A program made the translations under genes and the position numbers. The notes under the pieces are model-generated. The model made no database searches. It was not told where the DNA came from and worked only from the letters and a program-made list of their open reading frames with translations. Below are positions 57,445 to 64,000 of a stretch of 64,000 nucleotides of DNA, one piece after another. Position 1 is the first letter of the stretch, and every line of letters starts with the position of its first letter. Source of the DNA: Elusimicrobiota bacterium (GTDB lineage: Bacteria > Elusimicrobiota > Elusimicrobia > UBA1565 > UBA9628); contig JAGWUP010000008.1 of the NCBI GenBank assembly GCA_028868375.1, positions 68,751 to 132,750 on the forward strand. Direction: 5' to 3'.

Positions 57445-58716
57445 TTAAATCCTGGCCAAAGCCTTCAAGGCTCGAAGCAGACGTGCTGTCTCGGCCTTGA
57501 GCATGTGTTGGCGCGTTATATCCCGGTCGGCGGCAAATCGTCCAATCTCGTCGTCCGGCGCCGCTGCCTTCGGCGAGGGATCTTCGACTTTTTCGAAGAA
57601 CTGTTGGCGATATTTTTCGGCCAGGGGCGCCGCGTACATGAGCGCCTGCCTGGCGAGGAGGGTTCTCTCGGAATCGCTGGCCGGATTCTTCAGCAGCAAT
57701 CCGGCCAGGGCCATCACCTTTTGCCACGATTCGTAAGCCGGTTGGTTCCAAGACCAAGCCGAGCCGGTGAAAAGTTCCTCGTCGATCTTCTCGATCGAAT
57801 CGCGCAACTCGAACAGGGCGGTCGACGGATTAAGTCGCGCCATCATGTCGGCGAAGAGTTGCAGAAGCCCCTCCGCCTTCCGGGCGAGCGCCATACGCTC
57901 GGCGCGCTCCAGCCTCGGCGCCGCGCAAAGTGTGGACTCATAGCGATAAAGCCGGAACGCTAGCGCAGGAGAAGCGTGGTACAGCGAGGCCAATGGGGAT
58001 GGCGGCTCGGCCAGAAGATCCTGCGGCAGGGCATCGAGGCGGCGCCAATCGCGTTCGAACGTTCCGCGTTCGTATCCCGGCAGCGGCGTCAAAAGTTGCG
58101 GTTTGATGGCTTCAAGTCTGCGCTGGATGCGTTCCACGCTCTGCGGGGTCAGGCGTGTCGCTTGAAGGTCCGGGTGTTCTTCGATCGGGATGCCGTCGAT
58201 AACGTCTTGCATGCCAAAGTTAAGCCGCGCTTCCTGCAAGGCTCTCGTCAGCGCTTCGTTGACCGCTTGTTGAGCCCGCAGCCGCGCTTGGACCTTCGCC
58301 GAGGCTTCGGTGTCCAAGTAGGGATGAGCGAAGATCAAGAGGGCCTCGGGGTCCGTATTTGCGTCATGGGCCGCGGCGTTGGCGGTCGCGACGACCTCTC
58401 GGAGGGCGTTCTCGACGTCGGCCTGGCTGGCATTTTTCGATCCTTCCGGCAGGTATTGGGCAAGCGTCCTCGCCAGCGGCCCGACGAGCGAATGGCCGTA
58501 GTCAGAGTCGAGGTTTTCAATCCCGCGCAGCCGCAGGACAACGGGCTGGAGCTCCGGACCGGTTGAATTGCCGAGCGCTTCCCGGATCGACGGAAGATAG
58601 CGCTGCGTGAGATCTTCGCGAATCCCGAATCCAAGAGGATCGTTGAAGGCCGCCGCCGCTCCCAGGAGTGGAAGCAGGAGCAGGAATACGATTACAACCG
58701 GCGTTCCATGGCGCAT
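57445..58716 (-). CDS. Secreted helical protein of unknown function
   Basis: A 423-residue protein with a signal peptide (VVIVFLLLLPLLGAAAAF). The rest looks mostly alpha-helical, with many Ala, Leu, Glu and Arg (RLRAQQAVNEALTRALQEAR; LARKAEGLLQLFADMMAR). No family is recognised. Codon choice is less GC-extreme than in neighbours, which may indicate a gene gained by transfer. It appears to be a single gene, with AT-rich DNA upstream (TTATAC, TTAAAATA) that can hold a promoter and palindrome C downstream. Confidence 0.68.
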   Translation of the reverse strand: MRHGTPVVIVFLLLLPLLGAAAAFNDPLGFGIREDLTQRYLPSIREALGNSTGPELQPVVLRLRGIENLDSDYGHSLVGPLARTLAQYLPEGSKNASQADVENALREVVATANAAAHDANTDPEALLIFAHPYLDTEASAKVQARLRAQQAVNEALTRALQEARLNFGMQDVIDGIPIEEHPDLQATRLTPQSVERIQRRLEAIKPQLLTPLPGYERGTFERDWRRLDALPQDLLAEPPSPLASLYHASPALAFRLYRYESTLCAAPRLERAERMALARKAEGLLQLFADMMARLNPSTALFELRDSIEKIDEELFTGSAWSWNQPAYESWQKVMALAGLLLKNPASDSERTLLARQALMYAAPLAEKYRQQFFEKVEDPSPKAAAPDDEIGRFAADRDITRQHMLKAETARLLRALKALARI

Positions 58717-58777
58717 TTGGAGGTCTTGGCGATCGTTTATTTTAACACGTATAACCGGGGAGTCGCTGCGGCGCGCC

Positions 58778-59344
58778 TTACGGCTTGTCCGTGGTGCGGT
58801 CGTAGAGCGCCAGCACCTTGGGCCACAGGCCTTGGGCGCGCAGCACGAGCTCGGCGGCCTCGCGCACCGCCCCCGATCCGCCGGCAGAGCGCGTGACCCA
58901 GTGAGCCGCCGCCTTGACCTCGGAGCGCGCGTTGGCCGGGGCCGCGGCCAGGCCGCAGGCCGAGAGCACCGGGATGTCCGGCAGGTCGTCGCCGATGTAG
59001 AGGGCCTGGCGCGGCGCCAGGCGGGCCTTGCGGCAGATCTCGTCGAAGACCGCGCGCTTGTCGAGCCGCCCTTGGTAGACGTAGGCTACATGAAGCATGC
59101 GCAATCGCCGGCTCATCCCCTCCGAATCGCGGCCGCTGATGCAGCCGGTGACCAGGCCCAGGCGGGGCAGCCAAGAGAGGGCGATGGAGTCCTGGGTGTT
59201 GACGCCCTTGAACTCGATCAAGGTCCCTGCGGAGTCGACTATATGATAGAGCAAGCCGTCGGTCAGCACGCCGTCGATGTCGAAAATAAACAGCCTGACG
59301 TCGCGGGCGCGACGCCGCAAGGCGGCGGGGCTCAACGCCGGCAT
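58778..59344 (-). CDS. kdsC: 3-deoxy-D-manno-octulosonate 8-phosphate phosphatase (KdsC-like HAD)
   Basis: A 188-residue HAD phosphatase. FDIDGVLTDGLLYH (motif I), CISGRDSEGMSRRL (motif II) and YIGDDLPDIPVLSACGLAAA (motif III) are the KdsC pattern. The usual product is Kdo for lipopolysaccharide inner core, which supports an outer membrane with LPS. The ATG at 59344 overlaps the upstream gene by 13 bases. Confidence 0.9.
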   Translation of the reverse strand: MPALSPAALRRRARDVRLFIFDIDGVLTDGLLYHIVDSAGTLIEFKGVNTQDSIALSWLPRLGLVTGCISGRDSEGMSRRLRMLHVAYVYQGRLDKRAVFDEICRKARLAPRQALYIGDDLPDIPVLSACGLAAAPANARSEVKAAAHWVTRSAGGSGAVREAAELVLRAQGLWPKVLALYDRTTDKP

Positions 59345-62139
59345 TCCAGCGCCGAGGCCGCGTTGAGCAGGGCTTGCAGCGGCTTGCGGCCCGGATCGCC
59401 CAGCTCCAGGCGCAGGACCGGCCTGCCGCGGCCGAGCAGGGCGGCGAAATCCCCGCGCCCTTGGGCGAGGTGGAGGGTGTCGAAAGTGAAATCGCGCCCC
59501 GGCACGGGCAGGCGCGGGCCGCCGGATTCGATGAGCTGCAGGAACACCCCGCCCGGACCTCCCCCCTTGTAGAGCTGCCCCGTGGAGTGCAGGTAGCGCG
59601 GCCCGAACTCGAGGCAGATCGGCGCGCCCGAGAGGGCGCGCAGCCTCTCGGCCAGCGCCTCCAGCGCCCGGCGATGCTCGTCGGTGGGCTGCACGTAGGC
59701 CAGCACGGCTGCGTAGCCGTCCCGGCGCAGCCGGGAAAAATGTGCGGAAAGGACATCGGCCAGAGTCCTGCGCGCGGGGCCGGCGCCGGCCTTGGCCCCC
59801 AGGGCGGAGAGCAGGCCCTCGTCCGCGAAGCCCGCCAGGCCGCCGGCGTCCAGGCTCGCCGGCTCGGCCGGCAGCTCCCCCGCCTGCAGCGAGCTCAACA
59901 GGGCCTTGGCTTGGTCCTTGGCCGACTGGACGTCGGGCTGGTCGAAGGGGTTGACGCCGAGAAGCAAGCCCGCCGCCGCCGTCGCCGCCTCCCACAGGAA
60001 GAACTGGCCTCCAAGATCGTAGGCGTCCGCCAAGCTCAGCGACAAGCGGGGCCGCTCGCGGCTCTCCAAGCGCGCCAAGGCGCTCGGGGCGGGCTGGCAG
60101 GCCAGCGCCACCGAGGCCAGCAGGCGTTTGGCGCCGTAAGCGCCGGGCTCCAGGATCGGCTCGCCCAGCACCGGCAGGATGCCCCGGCCTTCCTTGCCGG
60201 TGGACTCCGCCAGCAGTTGCTCCACCCACAGCCCGAAGGAGGCGATGGCCGGAGACAGCCACAGCGTCAATTGATCTCGCCCGGCGGCGGCATGGCCCCC
60301 CAGGGCGGCGCCCAAGCGCAGCGCCGGATTGTCGCCGTCGGCCGCGCCCTGGCCGCAGCGCCGGGCCATCTCGCGCGAGCGCGAGAGGAGCCGCTCGACG
60401 TCCACGCCCATCAACGCCGCCGGGACCAGGCCGAAGAAGGTCAGCGCGCAAAAGCGTCCCCCCACGTCGGCGGGATTGAGGAAGACCTTGCGGAAGCGCC
60501 GCCGGCGGGCCAGCTCTTCCAGCGAGGTGCCGGGGTCCGTGATCGCGACGAAGCGGCGTCCCGCGGCGGCCCCCTCCTTTTTCTCGACGCCGGCCCAGAA
60601 ATAGTCCATCAGGCAGTTGGGCTCGAGCGTGGAGCCGGACTTGCTGGAGACGATGAACAAGGTCTTGCGGCCCTCCAGGGCCTTGGCCATGGAGGCGATG
60701 GCGGCCGGGTTGGTGGTGTCGAGCACGCTCAGGCGCGCGTGGCCCTTGGCGACGGGAAAGCAGCGGGAAAAAACCTCGCAGCACAAGGAGGAGCCGCCCA
60801 TGCCGAGAACCAGGACGTCCTCGAAGCCCTCCTTGCGGATCTCCTCGGCGAAGGCCCGCACGACGCCCAGCCCCGCCGCCATCGCCTCCGGGGCCGTCAG
60901 CCAGCCCAGGGCGTTCTTGATGATCTTGCGGGCGGCGGGCTGTTCCGTCCAAAGCGAGGGATCCTTGGCCCACAGCCGCGCGCAGAAGCGCTCGCGCTTA
61001 AGCCGCGCCAGCCCGGCGTCCGCCGGCCCCGCCTCGGCCTCGACCAACTCGCGCTTGGCGGCGATCTGGCCCAGCAGGGTCTCGAAGGACTTGGCGAAGG
61101 CGGCCAGGCCCTCGGCCTCGAGCCGCTCGGCCGCCTGCGCGACGTCGACGCCGCAGCCGGCCAGGGCCTCCCACTGGGCGCGGGCCTTGGCCACGTCCTC
61201 CTCCAGCGCGGGGCGGCAGGCGCCGTGGTCGCGGAAGGCGTCCAGGGTCTGGGGCGGCATCGTGTTGACGGTGTCGGCGCCGATCAACTCCTCGACGTAG
61301 ACGACGTCGCGGTAGCGGGGATTCTTCGCGCTGGTGGAGGCCCACAGCAGCCGCTGCGGCCGCGCGCCCTTCTCGCGCAGGGCGGCGAAGCGCGGCGAGC
61401 CGAAGCGCTCCTTGTAGATCTGGTAGGCGAGCTTCGCGTTGGCGATGGCCGCCGTGCCCCGCAGGGCATCGGCCTGCGGCCCGCGTCCCTCCAGGCGGGC
61501 GTCGATCAAGGTGTCGACCCGGCTGACGAAGAAGCTGGCCACCGAGGCGAGGCGGGAGAGCTCCTGGCCGGCCTTCGCGCGGCGCTCCAGGCCGCGCAGG
61601 TAGGCCTCCACGACGGCCGCGTAGCGGCGCTGCGAGAAGAGCAGGGTGACGTTGACCGGGATGCCGGCGGCCGTCGCTTCCTCGAAGGCCGCCACGCCCT
61701 CGACGGTGCCGGGGATCTTGATCATCACGTTGGGCCGGCCGACGAGCTTGTGCAGATGTTGCGCCTGGCGCGCGCTCCGGGCGGCGTCATGGGCCAGGCT
61801 CGGAGGCAACTCCAGGCTGACGTAGCCGTCGGCGCCCGCGCTGGCGCTGTAGACGGGCAAGAACAGGTCTGCCGCGGCGCGCACGTCGCCGCAGGCCAAA
61901 TGCTCGAAGATCTCGGCCGGGGTCTTGCCCTGGCGGCCCAAGGCCAGGATGTCCGCGTCGTAATCGGCGCAGGAGCCGATGGCCTTCTCGAAGATCGTCG
62001 GGTTGGACGTCACTCCGGTCAAGCCGTCCTCGGCGATCAGCCGCGCCAGTTTCCCTTCCTGGATCAAGCCGCGGCTGATGTTGTCGTACCAGACGCTGAC
62101 GCCGAAGCGCTCCAGCTCGCGCAGGGGATTTTTGCTCAT
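59332..62139 (-). CDS. Bifunctional transaldolase / glucose-6-phosphate isomerase
   Basis: A 935-residue fusion. Residues 1-380 are transaldolase (Tal type): DGLTGVTSNPTIFEKAI at the start and MIKIPGTVEG with the Schiff-base lysine. From about 420 to 935 it is phosphoglucose isomerase: VLGMGGSSLCCEVFSR, VSSKSGSTLEPNC, and late LTLWLSPAIASFGLWVEQLLAEST. This fusion is known from several bacteria. It links the pentose phosphate pathway with glycolysis. Its start shares ATGA with the rpiB stop. Confidence 0.92.
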   Translation of the reverse strand: MSKNPLRELERFGVSVWYDNISRGLIQEGKLARLIAEDGLTGVTSNPTIFEKAIGSCADYDADILALGRQGKTPAEIFEHLACGDVRAAADLFLPVYSASAGADGYVSLELPPSLAHDAARSARQAQHLHKLVGRPNVMIKIPGTVEGVAAFEEATAAGIPVNVTLLFSQRRYAAVVEAYLRGLERRAKAGQELSRLASVASFFVSRVDTLIDARLEGRGPQADALRGTAAIANAKLAYQIYKERFGSPRFAALREKGARPQRLLWASTSAKNPRYRDVVYVEELIGADTVNTMPPQTLDAFRDHGACRPALEEDVAKARAQWEALAGCGVDVAQAAERLEAEGLAAFAKSFETLLGQIAAKRELVEAEAGPADAGLARLKRERFCARLWAKDPSLWTEQPAARKIIKNALGWLTAPEAMAAGLGVVRAFAEEIRKEGFEDVLVLGMGGSSLCCEVFSRCFPVAKGHARLSVLDTTNPAAIASMAKALEGRKTLFIVSSKSGSTLEPNCLMDYFWAGVEKKEGAAAGRRFVAITDPGTSLEELARRRRFRKVFLNPADVGGRFCALTFFGLVPAALMGVDVERLLSRSREMARRCGQGAADGDNPALRLGAALGGHAAAGRDQLTLWLSPAIASFGLWVEQLLAESTGKEGRGILPVLGEPILEPGAYGAKRLLASVALACQPAPSALARLESRERPRLSLSLADAYDLGGQFFLWEAATAAAGLLLGVNPFDQPDVQSAKDQAKALLSSLQAGELPAEPASLDAGGLAGFADEGLLSALGAKAGAGPARRTLADVLSAHFSRLRRDGYAAVLAYVQPTDEHRRALEALAERLRALSGAPICLEFGPRYLHSTGQLYKGGGPGGVFLQLIESGGPRLPVPGRDFTFDTLHLAQGRGDFAALLGRGRPVLRLELGDPGRKPLQALLNAASALECRR

Positions 62140-62594
62140 CGGCGCGATCCGAACTCGCGCTCGATGGCCAGGACCTTGGCCAGGCGCCGCGCGTGGCGCT
62201 CGGCGTTGGAGAAGCGGGCCTCCAGCCAGGTCTTGACGATCTCGAAGGCCAGCCCCGAGCCGATGACGCGCGCGCCCAGGCAGAGGATGTTGACGTCGTC
62301 GTCCTCCACGCCTTGCCGCGCGGAGAAGGCGTCGTGGCAAAGCCCCGCGCGCGCCCCGGGGACCTTGTTGGCGGCGACGCTGGCGCCCACGCCGCTGCCG
62401 CAGACGAGGATGCCGCGCTGGGCGCGCCCCTCGGCCACCGCGAGAGCGACCTCGCGCGCGTAGTCTGGATAGTCGCAGGGCCGGGGATCGTCGGTGCCCA
62501 GGTCCAGCGCCTCGTGGCCCAGGCGGCCGAGCCATTCTACGACCTGTCGTTTCAGCTCGAAGCCCGCGTGGTCGGCGCCCAGTGCGATCTTCAT
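62136..62594 (-). CDS. rpiB: Ribose-5-phosphate isomerase B
   Basis: A 152-residue isomerase interconverting ribose 5-phosphate and ribulose 5-phosphate. KIALGADHAGFELKRQV, ILVCGSGVGASVAANKVPG (with the active-site Cys) and NILCLGARVIG are the RpiB/LacAB signatures; the pattern CDYPDYA is also conserved. It is preceded by the BadF-type kinase with a 4-base overlap and followed by transaldolase/isomerase, so the cluster handles pentose phosphates. Confidence 0.93.
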   Translation of the reverse strand: MKIALGADHAGFELKRQVVEWLGRLGHEALDLGTDDPRPCDYPDYAREVALAVAEGRAQRGILVCGSGVGASVAANKVPGARAGLCHDAFSARQGVEDDDVNILCLGARVIGSGLAFEIVKTWLEARFSNAERHARRLAKVLAIEREFGSRR

Positions 62595-63412
62595 GGATGC
62601 TGATTGTAGCGTTTTTGGCCCAGGCCGGCCAGCGCGGCGGCCTGCTCGGCCGTCACCGCCGGAACTTGGACGCGGAAGCCGCGCAACAGCGAGAGGGTTT
62701 GCTTTCGCAGCGCGCGGTCGCTAAAAAGCCCCCCGTGCAGGGCGAGGGGCGCCGGGGAAGGCAGGCCGGCGGCGGCCTCCCCGGCCAGAGCGGCCAGCGC
62801 TTTGGCGGCTCGCCGGCGCAATGCCGCCGCGGCGGGATCGCCGCGCTCGGCCAGCTTCAATACGCGCCGGGCCAGGGCGGCCGTGGCGCGGACGGGATTG
62901 GGGTGGCGGGCCAGGCGCAGCGGAAGTTCGGCGGGCCAGGAGCGCGACAAGCGGGAATCCTTGAGGGCCTCCTTTCCAATCCAGAAGGCCGAGCCCTCGT
63001 CGCCCAAAAGGGGACCCCAGCCTCCCGCGTAGCGCCAGCGTCCCTTGCGATCGCGCCCGAGCGCCGAGGAGCCGGTGCCGGCGATGAGGAGGACTCCCGT
63101 GCCCCCGCGAAAGGCCGCGCGATGAGACAATTCCAAATCTGAGATCACGACGATTCGGTCGGCCAGGCCGCGCAAGGCGCGGCGCAGCGCTTTCTGCTCG
63201 CGCCGGCCGCGCAGGCCCTTGCCGCCGAGCAGCAGCCAGGACAGCTTCGGGTTGTTCCAGCGTTTCAGCAGCGCGGCGATGCGGGCCGGCGCTTGCGGCC
63301 AGGGGACCGCGCCGACGCGGACGCGGCGCAGAAAGCGGCCGGAATCGTCGGCCAGGCAGAGGCGCAGCCAGGTCCCGCCCAGATCGGCGCCGAGCAGAAG
63401 CCTCCGGCTCAC
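62591..63412 (-). CDS. BadF/BadG-type ATPase, N-acetylglucosamine-kinase-like
   Basis: A 273-residue ASKHA-fold ATPase. The phosphate-1 loop is LLGADLGGTWLRLCLADD, the phosphate-2 region GVLLIAGTGSSALGRDRKG, followed by the family's GGWGPLLGDEGSAFWIG. These match the BadF/BadG/BcrA/BcrD family as represented by N-acetylglucosamine kinases. The small size and lack of Fe-S cysteines favour a sugar kinase over a reductase activase. The start is GTG at 63412, overlapping the previous stop (GTGA). Confidence 0.85.
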   Translation of the reverse strand: MSRRLLLGADLGGTWLRLCLADDSGRFLRRVRVGAVPWPQAPARIAALLKRWNNPKLSWLLLGGKGLRGRREQKALRRALRGLADRIVVISDLELSHRAAFRGGTGVLLIAGTGSSALGRDRKGRWRYAGGWGPLLGDEGSAFWIGKEALKDSRLSRSWPAELPLRLARHPNPVRATAALARRVLKLAERGDPAAAALRRRAAKALAALAGEAAAGLPSPAPLALHGGLFSDRALRKQTLSLLRGFRVQVPAVTAEQAAALAGLGQKRYNQHP

Positions 63413-64000
63413 TGGCGCGCTCGGCTCCAGGGCGTCGGCCTCTGATCGGAGAGCAGCCCGGTCAACGCTTGCTCCAGCGCCGGCAGCCAGGCGATCGCCG
63501 CCTCTCGCCGCTGCGGCGGGGCGTCGGGATCCATCATCAGGCGGATCTCCTCCTGGAGCAGGGAGCGGCGGGTTTGCGCAGAGTCGTCGAGAAAGACCCT
63601 GGCCGTGGGCGCTTGATTTGGCGAGCCTTCCAGAGAGACCTCCAACTCGCCCAGGACGAGGACTTGGCGGGGCTTGAGATCGAGGGAGGCCCGCTCCAGC
63701 TCCGGCGGGAGGGGCGCCGTGTAGACGCGGCCTTCGCTTTCTACCGTCAAGCCGGCTTGGGCCGAGCCGAAGAGGGAGCGCGGCGGCGCCAGCCGGTAGG
63801 CGCCGGGCTCGACCTGATAAAAGGAAGGGCGGGAGGAGGGCAGCGGCAGGCGGTAGGCTTGCGCGTTGCCGTCCCGTCCCTCCAGGTTCAGCGTGACCGA
63901 TCCGGCGCCCGTCTGGCCGGCGGGCAGGGTCAGGCGGCAGCTTAAGAGCAGCGAGGCGATGCCGGCCTCCGGAGGGCCGTCTCGCGTCGGCGCGCTGCCG
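63409..64000 (-). CDS. Orphan protein, 5' part outside the window
   Basis: The frame is open from the window edge to TGA at 63409, giving at least 196 residues. It contains beta-strand-rich segments (SVTLNLEGRDGNAQAYRLPL; LVLGELEVSLEGSPNQAPT) and an Arg/Leu-rich helical end (QEEIRLMMDPDAPPQRREAA). No family is recognised. It is the first visible gene of the leftward badF-rpiB-tal/pgi-kdsC operon. Confidence 0.65.
   Translation of the reverse strand, partial: GSAPTRDGPPEAGIASLLLSCRLTLPAGQTGAGSVTLNLEGRDGNAQAYRLPLPSSRPSFYQVEPGAYRLAPPRSLFGSAQAGLTVESEGRVYTAPLPPELERASLDLKPRQVLVLGELEVSLEGSPNQAPTARVFLDDSAQTRRSLLQEEIRLMMDPDAPPQRREAAIAWLPALEQALTGLLSDQRPTPWSRARQ

Noticed and set aside
59374-62463. 1029-codon rightward frame opposite the transaldolase/isomerase gene
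   Set aside because: Gln/Arg/Gly-rich shadow; the opposite strand encodes recognisable catalytic motifs of both enzymes.
1-64000. CRISPR array, rRNA genes or prophage
   Set aside because: No regular short direct repeats with spacers, no rRNA sequence, and no phage structural or integrase genes were seen. The short tandem arrays found are hairpin repeats and WD40-coding units.

Overview
The window is a GC-rich chromosomal segment from a Gram-negative (diderm) bacterium. It carries a Kdo-8-phosphate phosphatase, two outer-membrane porins, a PorV/PorQ-like barrel, a surface kelch/fibronectin protein and a full Bat (aerotolerance) locus. This mix, with a Fur-miaB-miaA-hflX-gpsA backbone and large Ala/Pro-rich secreted proteins, resembles Elusimicrobiota or a similar deep-branching phylum. 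That placement is inference, because no rRNA or other phylogenetic marker lies in the window.

Layout. From 1 to 5946 all genes read rightward: pgeF-like end, hisC, cmk, acyltransferase, S1 protein, TPR protein, lysA. From 5967 to 7822 there is a gene-poor patch with a terminal-inverted-repeat element, a T-tract-rich spacer, a strong dif-like site (6840-6867), one orphan gene with an AT-rich DnaA-box region, and tandem hairpin repeats. Right of this patch nearly all genes read leftward. Rightward genes before the patch and leftward genes after it are what a replication terminus looks like, so the dif-like site and the polarity switch support each other.

7823-26811 holds two porins, a YfgM-like TPR protein, tRNA-Arg, a trehalose-phosphate synthase fused to a membrane sensor, and a long leftward housekeeping series (fur, miaB, pilZ, miaA, spermidine-synthase-like, hflX, gpsA, BFN, HU, merR, two tRNA-Pro, acylphosphatase, sigma factor, apt). 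A second copy of the inverted-repeat element sits directly upstream of fur. 26875-36816 is a ten-gene envelope operon: class II glutamine amidotransferase, two anchored HEAT proteins, MoxR, DUF58, a Bat-associated membrane protein, BatA, a BatB-BatC fusion, BatD and BatE. Most of its genes overlap by 4 bp.

36955-48787 is accessory. It has a secreted orphan, a gene relic, a 1599-residue protein joining an HEAAH-containing N-terminal region to two complete ABC exporter halves, an RDD/pilin-like protein, an ArnT-like glycosyltransferase, an alcohol-dehydrogenase-like enzyme, and a secreted amidoligase-WD40 fusion whose WD40 units are nearly identical at the DNA level. 48799-58716 is a cell-surface block: coiled coil, PorV-like barrel, 1909-residue kelch/FN3 protein with a sorting-type C-terminus, a membrane-anchored glycogen-binding-domain protein and a secreted orphan. 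58778-64000 is a sugar-phosphate operon (kdsC, fused transaldolase/phosphoglucose isomerase, rpiB, BadF-type kinase, partial orphan).

Three families of intergenic hairpin DNA recur in the window. Several solo genes have a near-consensus promoter whose -10 box lies only 5-9 bp before the start codon, which suggests leaderless mRNAs.
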